Assembly (NCBI GenBank): GCA_963800065.1
Contig: CAWCZO010000005.1
Span: 1-27,826, forward strand
Direction: 5' to 3'
Length of the DNA stretch: 27,826 bases
Source: CAWJFJ01 sp963800065
GTDB taxonomy: Bacteria; Actinomycetota; Acidimicrobiia; Acidimicrobiales; UBA8190
The position numbers were made by a program, and so were the translations under genes. This document shows positions 23,850 through 27,826 of this stretch, in pieces (the stretch's first letter is position 1; each line of letters begins with the position of its first letter). The notes beneath the pieces were generated by a model. The model was given only the letters and a program-made list of their open reading frames with translations, did no database searches and was not told where the DNA came from.

Positions 23850-24389
23850 CTACTTGGCCGCCTTCCCGGCTTTGCGCATCACGCGCTCACCGAGATAACG
23901 CACGCCCTTGCCCTTGTAGGGCTCGGGCTTGCGCAACTTTCGGATATCGGCCGCCACCTGGCCCACCTTCTCCTTGTCGATCCCCTTCACGACGATCCGG
24001 GTCGGCGTGGGGACGTCGAAGGTGACCCCGTCGGGGGCGTCCACGGTGACGGGGTGGGAGAAGCCCAGCGCCAGCTCCAGCGATCCCGGCCCGCGTGCGG
24101 CGGCCCGGTAGCCCACCCCCACGATCTCGAGCTCCTTGGTGAAGCCGGCGGTGACGCCGGTCACCATGTTGGCCACCAGCGAGCGGGTGAGCCCGTGCAG
24201 GGCCCGGTTCTGGCGCTGGTCATCGGGGCGTTCGACGATGAGGTTGGCATCCTCCTGGCGGACGGTGATGGCACCCGGGAGCGGGCGCGCCAGCGTCCCC
24301 TGGGGGCCGGCCACGGTGACCAGGGGTCCTTCCACCGTCACGGTCACCCCGCCCGGAACGGCGATGGGGCTGCGGCCCACGCGGGACAT
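23850..24389 (-). CDS. rplF: 50S ribosomal protein L6
   Basis: Protein of the sarcin-ricin loop region. The 179 residues start MSRVGRSPIAVPGGVTVTVE and contain RALHGLTRSLVANMVTGVTA, LEIVGVGYRAAARG and the C-terminal signature DIRKLRKPEPYKGKGVRYLG. The ATG at 24389 has GGGAGGT about 7 bases upstream. 24 bp separate it from rpsH. Confidence 0.98.
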   Translation of the reverse strand: MSRVGRSPIAVPGGVTVTVEGPLVTVAGPQGTLARPLPGAITVRQEDANLIVERPDDQRQNRALHGLTRSLVANMVTGVTAGFTKELEIVGVGYRAAARGPGSLELALGFSHPVTVDAPDGVTFDVPTPTRIVVKGIDKEKVGQVAADIRKLRKPEPYKGKGVRYLGERVMRKAGKAAK

Positions 24390-24413
24390 CAGCGGACCTC
24401 CCCGAGCGACGGA

Positions 24414-24818
24414 TTACCAGACATAGCAGAGCACCTCCCCGCCCACACGGCGCTTACGCGCCTCGCGGTCGGTCATCAGGCCCTGACTCGTCGACACCAC
24501 GGCCACACCCATCCCACCGAGCACGCGCGGGATGCGGTCGGCCTGGGCGTAGATACGCAGACCGGGCTTGGAGACACGGCGCAGACCGCCGATCGTGCGT
24601 GTCCGGTCGGGTGCGTACTTGAGCTTGATCTCGAGGACACTGCCGGGACCCGTGGTCGACGGGGTGACGTCGAAGCCGCCGATGTACCCCTCGCGCTCGA
24701 GGATGTCGGCCAGGGACTGCTTGAGCTTCGAGGTCGGCATCTTCACCGTGTCGTGCATCGCCGTGTTGGCGTTGCGGATGCGGGTCAACATGTCGGCGAT
24801 GGGATCCGTCATCGTCAT
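24414..24818 (-). CDS. rpsH: 30S ribosomal protein S8
   Basis: 16S rRNA central-domain binder; in E. coli it represses the spc operon by binding the rplE mRNA. The 134 residues contain DPIADMLTRIRNANTA, PTSKLKQSLADILEREGYIG and the C-terminal STSQGLMTDREARKRRVGGE ending VLCYVW. The first ATG at 24818 is preceded by GGGGAGGA; a second ATG at 24812 is also possible. Confidence 0.98.
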   Translation of the reverse strand: MTMTDPIADMLTRIRNANTAMHDTVKMPTSKLKQSLADILEREGYIGGFDVTPSTTGPGSVLEIKLKYAPDRTRTIGGLRRVSKPGLRIYAQADRIPRVLGGMGVAVVSTSQGLMTDREARKRRVGGEVLCYVW

Positions 24819-24834
24819 GAGCGCGGTCCTCCCC

Positions 24835-25020
24835 TCACCAGCTCGCCTTGGTCACGCCCGGAATCTCCCCCGCATGAACCATGACGCGCAGGCAGATCCG
24901 GCACAGCCCGAACTTGCGGAAGACGGCTTTGGGCCTGCCACATCGCCGGCACCGCGTGCAGGCGCGTACCTTGAACTTGGGCGTGCGTTGCTGCTTCTCG
25001 ATCAATGCCTTCTTGGCCAT
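24835..25020 (-). CDS. rpsN: 30S ribosomal protein S14, type Z (zinc-binding)
   Basis: The 61-residue short form of S14: MAKKALIEKQQRTPKFKVRA at the start, then C21 and C24 (CTRC), C40 and C43 (CRIC), which bind zinc, and the end HAGEIPGVTKASW. Its position between rplE and rpsH is standard. Start ATG at 25020, 4 bp after the rplE stop. Confidence 0.98.
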   Translation of the reverse strand: MAKKALIEKQQRTPKFKVRACTRCRRCGRPKAVFRKFGLCRICLRVMVHAGEIPGVTKASW

Positions 25021-25024
25021 CGTG

Positions 25025-25600
25025 TTAGATGCTCTCCTGCTGCCTGAACGGGAACCCGAAAGCGACGAGGAAGGCACGGCCCTCGTCGTCGCTGCGAGCA
25101 GTGGTACAGATGGTGATGTCCATGCCACGCGTCGTATCGACGCGGTCGTAGTCCACCTCGGGGAAGATGAGCTGTTCGGTCACCCCGAAGGTGTAGTTGC
25201 CGTGACCGTCGAAGGACCTGGGCGAGAGGCCGCGGAAGTCACGGATCCGGGGGATGGCCAGGGCGATCAGCCGGTCCAGGAACTCCCAGGCCCGATCGCC
25301 CCGCAGGGTGACCTTGGCCCCGATGGACATGCCCTCACGCAGCTTGAAGGCGGCGATGGAGCTCCGGGCCCGGGTGACCACGGGTTTCTGGCCGCTGATC
25401 ACCTCGAGGTCCTTCACGGCCCCTTCGATCAGCGAGGGCTGTTGCGTGGCCTTTCCCACCCCCATGTTGATGACGATCTTCTCGAGGCGCGGGACCTCCA
25501 TGATGTTGGACAGCCCCAGTTGAGCCTGTAGCTCCCCCCGGGTCGAGGTGTCGTACCGCTCCTTCAGCCGGGGGCGGGTGCGGGTGGACGTGGGCGCCAT
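25025..25600 (-). CDS. rplE: 50S ribosomal protein L5
   Basis: Binds 5S rRNA and contacts P-site tRNA. From the ATG at 25600 the protein has 191 residues with PRLEKIVINMGVGKATQQPS, ISGQKPVVTRARSSIAAFKL and the C-terminal signature RSFDGHGNYTFGVTEQLIFP plus GMDITICTTA. An upstream in-frame start at 25618 is less likely because 25600 forms an ATGA overlap with the rplX stop. No strong Shine-Dalgarno is seen, consistent with coupling. Confidence 0.97.
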   Translation of the reverse strand: MAPTSTRTRPRLKERYDTSTRGELQAQLGLSNIMEVPRLEKIVINMGVGKATQQPSLIEGAVKDLEVISGQKPVVTRARSSIAAFKLREGMSIGAKVTLRGDRAWEFLDRLIALAIPRIRDFRGLSPRSFDGHGNYTFGVTEQLIFPEVDYDRVDTTRGMDITICTTARSDDEGRAFLVAFGFPFRQQESI

Positions 25601-25905
25601 CAGAGTGCCGTTCCGCACTTGCGGCAGACTCGGATCTTGCGACCCGTCTCGTCGATCTGCATTCCGATCCGGGTGGGACCGTCGACCGGGCAGACGATGG
25701 CCACCGCCGAGACGGGCAGAGGCATGTCCTTGTCGATGATCCCGCCCTGCAGGGTGGAGCCGCGCTGCTTGGTGTGGCGCTTCGACAGGTTGGCACCGTC
25801 GACGATGACCTTCCCCACCTGGGGAAGAGCCACCATGACCTGGCCGCGCTTGCCCCGGTTCTTCCCGCTCAGGACCTGGACGGTGTCACCCTTGCGTATC
25901 CGCAT
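25600..25905 (-). CDS. rplX: 50S ribosomal protein L24
   Basis: Assembly-initiator protein near the exit tunnel. The KOW segment is RIRKGDTVQVLSGKNRGKRG, followed by VDGANLSKRHTKQRGSTLQG. The C-terminus has VCRKCG but the earlier partner pair reads CPVDG with one Cys, so the four-Cys zinc ribbon seen in some L24 is incomplete. I prefer ATG 25905 (101 residues) to GTG 25908 because GGAGGT is six bases from the ATG. Start and rplN stop share one base (TGATG). Confidence 0.97.
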   Translation of the reverse strand: MRIRKGDTVQVLSGKNRGKRGQVMVALPQVGKVIVDGANLSKRHTKQRGSTLQGGIIDKDMPLPVSAVAIVCPVDGPTRIGMQIDETGRKIRVCRKCGTAL

Positions 25906-26273
25906 CACAGCACCTCCGGGGCCAGCGAGACGATCCGCATGAACCTCTTGTCGCGCAGCTCACGCCCCACCGGCCCGAAGATCCGGGTGCCCCGTGGCTG
26001 CTGCTGCTCGTTGATCAGAACGGCGGCGTTCTCGTCGAACCGGATGTAGCTGCCGTCCGGCCGGCGCCGTTCCTTGGCCGTCCGGACGACCACGCACCGG
26101 ACGACCTCGCCCTTCTTCACGGCCGCTCCGGGGATGGCGTCCTTCACGGTGGCGACGAAGACGTCACCGATGCCGGCATAACGCCGACGAGAGCCCCCGA
26201 GGACCTTGATGCACAGAACCTCGCGCGCACCGGAGTTGTCAGCCACCTTGAGCCGGGACTCCTGCTGGATCAT
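25905..26273 (-). CDS. rplN: 50S ribosomal protein L14
   Basis: Intersubunit-face protein. The 122 residues start MIQQESRLKVADNSGAREVL and have the signature KEGEV-type segment as VKKGEVVRCVVVRTAKERRR, then GSYIRFDENAAVLINEQQQP and GTRIFGPVGRELRDKRFMRI. Length is exactly the family norm. ATG overlaps the rpsQ stop (ATGA). Confidence 0.98.
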   Translation of the reverse strand: MIQQESRLKVADNSGAREVLCIKVLGGSRRRYAGIGDVFVATVKDAIPGAAVKKGEVVRCVVVRTAKERRRPDGSYIRFDENAAVLINEQQQPRGTRIFGPVGRELRDKRFMRIVSLAPEVL

Positions 26274-26545
26274 CGGGCACGCTCAAGAACATCGGTGACA
26301 CGCCAGCGCTTCAGCTTCGACATCGGACGCGTCTCCATCACGCGGACCCGATCGCCCAATTTGGCGTCGTTGGACTCGTCATGGGCATAGAGCCGAGTGG
26401 TCCGCTGCACCGTCTTTCCATAACGGGCGTGCCGGACGCGCTCCACCACGGCCACCACCACGGTGGACTGCATCTTGTCGGAGACCACCAGACCCTCTCG
26501 GACCTTGCGCCCGTTGCGCGGTGCCGGCGCGGACTGCTCGGTCAT
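26270..26545 (-). CDS. rpsQ: 30S ribosomal protein S17
   Basis: Primary 16S rRNA binder with an OB fold. The 91 residues contain REGLVVSDKMQSTVVVAVVE, HARYGKTVQRTTRLYAHDES and the C-terminal GDRVRVMETRPMSKLKRWRV. ATG at 26545 is favoured over GTG 26548 because it is seven bases from AGGAGG; it shares one base with the rpmC stop (TGATG). That Shine-Dalgarno lies inside the acidic rpmC tail. Confidence 0.97.
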   Translation of the reverse strand: MTEQSAPAPRNGRKVREGLVVSDKMQSTVVVAVVERVRHARYGKTVQRTTRLYAHDESNDAKLGDRVRVMETRPMSKLKRWRVTDVLERAR

Positions 26546-26955
26546 CACTCGTCCTCCTCATCACCATCGGTGTCGGTCGGTGGCGCGTCGGCTTCGGCCT
26601 CGTCGACGTCCGCCCCGTCCACCTCGTCGACCTCCTCGGCGTCGTCGCCGAAATCGTCGGCATCATCGAGCTCCTCGGCGTCGTCCGTCGTCGGCGCCGG
26701 GCGCCGGGGCGGTCGGACCATGTGCTCGAGGATCACCGGGCCGGCGTCTCTCCCCTCGGCCAGAGCGATCTCGCGGTCACGCAGGACGGTCAGGACCCGC
26801 GCCACGTTGCGCCGGGCCTCATTCAGGCGCGAGTAGTTGTCCAGTTGCCCGGTGGCCAGCTGGAATCGGAGGTTCAGCGTCTCGCGGCGGTACTCCATCA
26901 GCCGGGTCTCGAGCTCGTCGTCCTCGAGCTCACGCAGTTCAGTGGCCGTGGGCAT
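26545..26955 (-). CDS. rpmC: 50S ribosomal protein L29 with long acidic C-terminal tail
   Basis: Residues 1-70 are a normal L29: ELRELEDDELETRLMEYRRE, LNLRFQLATGQLDNYSRLNE and ARRNVARVLTVLRDREIAL. L29 is usually 60-75 residues; this one is 136. After a basic proline-rich hinge (RPPRRPAP, 81-88) residues 89-136 are dominated by Asp and Glu, ending DGDEEDE. L29 sits at the tunnel exit, where chaperones and SRP dock, so a charged tail there could matter. The frame is fixed by the stop overlapping rpsQ and by GGAGGT before the ATG at 26955. Confidence 0.95.
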   Translation of the reverse strand: MPTATELRELEDDELETRLMEYRRETLNLRFQLATGQLDNYSRLNEARRNVARVLTVLRDREIALAEGRDAGPVILEHMVRPPRRPAPTTDDAEELDDADDFGDDAEEVDEVDGADVDEAEADAPPTDTDGDEEDE

Positions 26956-26959
26956 GGCT

Positions 26960-27397
26960 CTAGACCTCCACCTCGGCCGTCCCGTGTGTCCCGGGACGGA
27001 CGACGAAGCGGGCCTTGAAAGGCAGCTTCTGGATGGCTCGCTCCATGGCCGCCTTGGCCAGGTCGCGATCCACGCCGGCCAGTTCGAACAGGATCCGGCC
27101 CGGTCGCACCACGGCGACCCAGTGCTCGGGGTTCCCCTTGCCGGATCCCATGCGTGTCTCGGCCGGCTTCTGAGTGACCGGCTTATCGGGGAAGACCCGG
27201 ATCCAGACCTTCCCACCGCGCTTCACGTGCCGGGTCATGGCGATTCGGGCGGCTTCGATCTGGCGCTGGGTGAGCCACGCCGGCTCGAGCGCCTGGATCC
27301 CGAAGTCGCCGAAGGTGATCGTGGTGCCACCCTTGGCCGAGCCCCCGAGGCGACCACGTTGCTGCTTGCGGTGTTTGACCTTCCGGGGCATCAACAT
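26960..27397 (-). CDS. rplP: 50S ribosomal protein L16
   Basis: Large-subunit protein near the A-site tRNA. The 145 residues start MLMPRKVKHRKQQRGRLGGS and contain FGIQALEPAWLTQRQIEAAR, RGGKVWIRVFPDKPVTQKPA and MGSGKGNPEHWVAVVRPGRI. ATG at 27397 has AAGGAG eight bases upstream and overlaps the preceding stop (ATGA), so it is preferred over ATG 27391. Four bp separate it from rpmC. Confidence 0.98.
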   Translation of the reverse strand: MLMPRKVKHRKQQRGRLGGSAKGGTTITFGDFGIQALEPAWLTQRQIEAARIAMTRHVKRGGKVWIRVFPDKPVTQKPAETRMGSGKGNPEHWVAVVRPGRILFELAGVDRDLAKAAMERAIQKLPFKARFVVRPGTHGTAEVEV

Positions 27398-27708
27398 CAG
27401 TCCGACTCCTTACGGAAATGCGGCGTCTCGTGGTGCTCGTTGCGGGTCCGGCGCTCGATCTCCTCTTCCTCGGCCAGCAGGCGTTCGAGGTCATCGGGCT
27501 TGGCCGGTGTCGTGCCCGGCAACGGAGCGGCCGTGGGCGCCTCGACGTCGGTATCGGTGTCGGTGGCGTCGTCCGGCGCGCTGACCTGGTCGACGGCCTC
27601 ATCGGAGGGGGCGCTGCCGGGCTCTCCCAGCTCGGCCCGGCGGCGGCCTCCGCCGGCCGTCACCAGGCGGCGGGGACCCGACTGGCCCGAGGTCTCACCG
27701 GCGGCCAT
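27397..27708 (-). CDS. Probable displaced C-terminal tail of ribosomal protein S3
   Basis: A 103-residue ORF (MAAGETSGQSGPRRLVTAGG... ending HHETPHFRKESD) between the rpsC stop and rplP. It is low-complexity with an Arg patch, a DATDTDTDVEAP stretch and a Glu-rich helix (LERLLAEEEEIERRTRNE). Omitting one base of the rpsC stop (the A at 27718 on the plus strand) joins the frames as KIAR-EAAMAAGE without a stop, which looks like a natural S3 continuation, as actinobacterial S3 often has a long charged tail. As printed it could be translated separately: its ATG is 7 bp after the stop with GAGG nearby. Its stop overlaps the rplP ATG. Confidence 0.7.
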   Translation of the reverse strand: MAAGETSGQSGPRRLVTAGGGRRRAELGEPGSAPSDEAVDQVSAPDDATDTDTDVEAPTAAPLPGTTPAKPDDLERLLAEEEEIERRTRNEHHETPHFRKESD

Positions 27709-27715
27709 GGCCGCC

Positions 27716-27826
27716 TCACCGCGCGATCTTGTCCTCGGACGACAACTTGTAGGGCAGGATGTCGCCCTTGTAGATCCAGACCTTGACCCCGATGCGCCCG
27801 AAGGTGGTCTTGGCCTCGCGGAATCC
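27716..27826 (-). CDS. rpsC: 30S ribosomal protein S3, 3' end only
   Basis: The last 36 codons of S3 enter from the window edge: REAKTTFGRIGVKVWIYKGD, then ILPYKLSSEDKIAR and TGA. The GRIGVKVWIYKGD segment is diagnostic for the S3 C-terminal domain. The TGA falls soon after the conserved domain and the next ORF looks like its tail in another frame, so this gene may be frameshifted. The rest of the gene lies beyond 27826. Confidence 0.9.
   Translation of the reverse strand, partial: GFREAKTTFGRIGVKVWIYKGDILPYKLSSEDKIAR

Overview
The window is a high-GC bacterial chromosome segment of housekeeping genes, every one on the minus strand. Read right to left it runs rpsC(3' end)-rplP-rpmC-rpsQ-rplN-rplX-rplE-rpsN-rpsH-rplF-rplR-rpsE-rpmD-rplO-secY-adk-map-infA-rpmJ-rpsM-rpsK-rpsD-rpoA-rplQ-truA, then rplM-rpsI-glmM-glmS-acpS-nnr-alr-(alpha/beta hydrolase)-udg-tsaE-tsaB-rimI-tsaD, then groES-groEL, then a Nudix CoA-pyrophosphatase-like gene. 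Gene order (rplQ-truA-rplM-rpsI-glmM ... alr ... tsaE-tsaB-rimI-tsaD-groES-groEL), very high GC, frequent GTG starts and a long charged tail on S3 point to Actinomycetota. The contiguous S10/spc/alpha block and the protein flavour suggest a deep lineage such as Acidimicrobiia; that placement is inference and was not tested.

Region by region: 27826-14965 is the end of the S10 operon, the spc operon and the alpha operon with secY, adk, map and infA between, ending in truA. 14964-14766 is a leader with a plausible promoter and a perfect 9-bp hairpin ahead of rplM-rpsI. 14765-3014 is a compact run for amino-sugar and cell-wall precursors (glmM, glmS, alr), cofactor and carrier-protein maintenance (acpS, nnr), uracil repair (udg) and t6A tRNA modification (tsaE, tsaB, tsaD) with RimI. 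2998-955 is a heat-shock chaperonin operon with a promoter overlapping a perfect CIRCE operator. 823-65 is the Nudix gene. There is no gene-free stretch longer than 300 bp and I see no mobile element, tRNA, rRNA or CRISPR array.

The genes are tightly packed: at least thirteen junctions are stop/start overlaps of 1-4 bases (ATGA, GTGA, TTGA, TGATG, TAATG), so translational coupling is probably general here.

I did not find an undescribed multi-gene system. What merits a second look are local oddities in conserved genes: a likely CTG start for infA; a 60-bp array of twelve 5-bp units encoding a proline-rich insert in TsaD; a roughly 50-residue acidic tail on ribosomal protein L29; an S3 gene split by one extra base; a one-base frameshift in glmS; short Asp/Thr tails shared by three unrelated proteins; and hairpins in the rplM and infA leaders. 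The two frameshifts may be sequencing or assembly errors.
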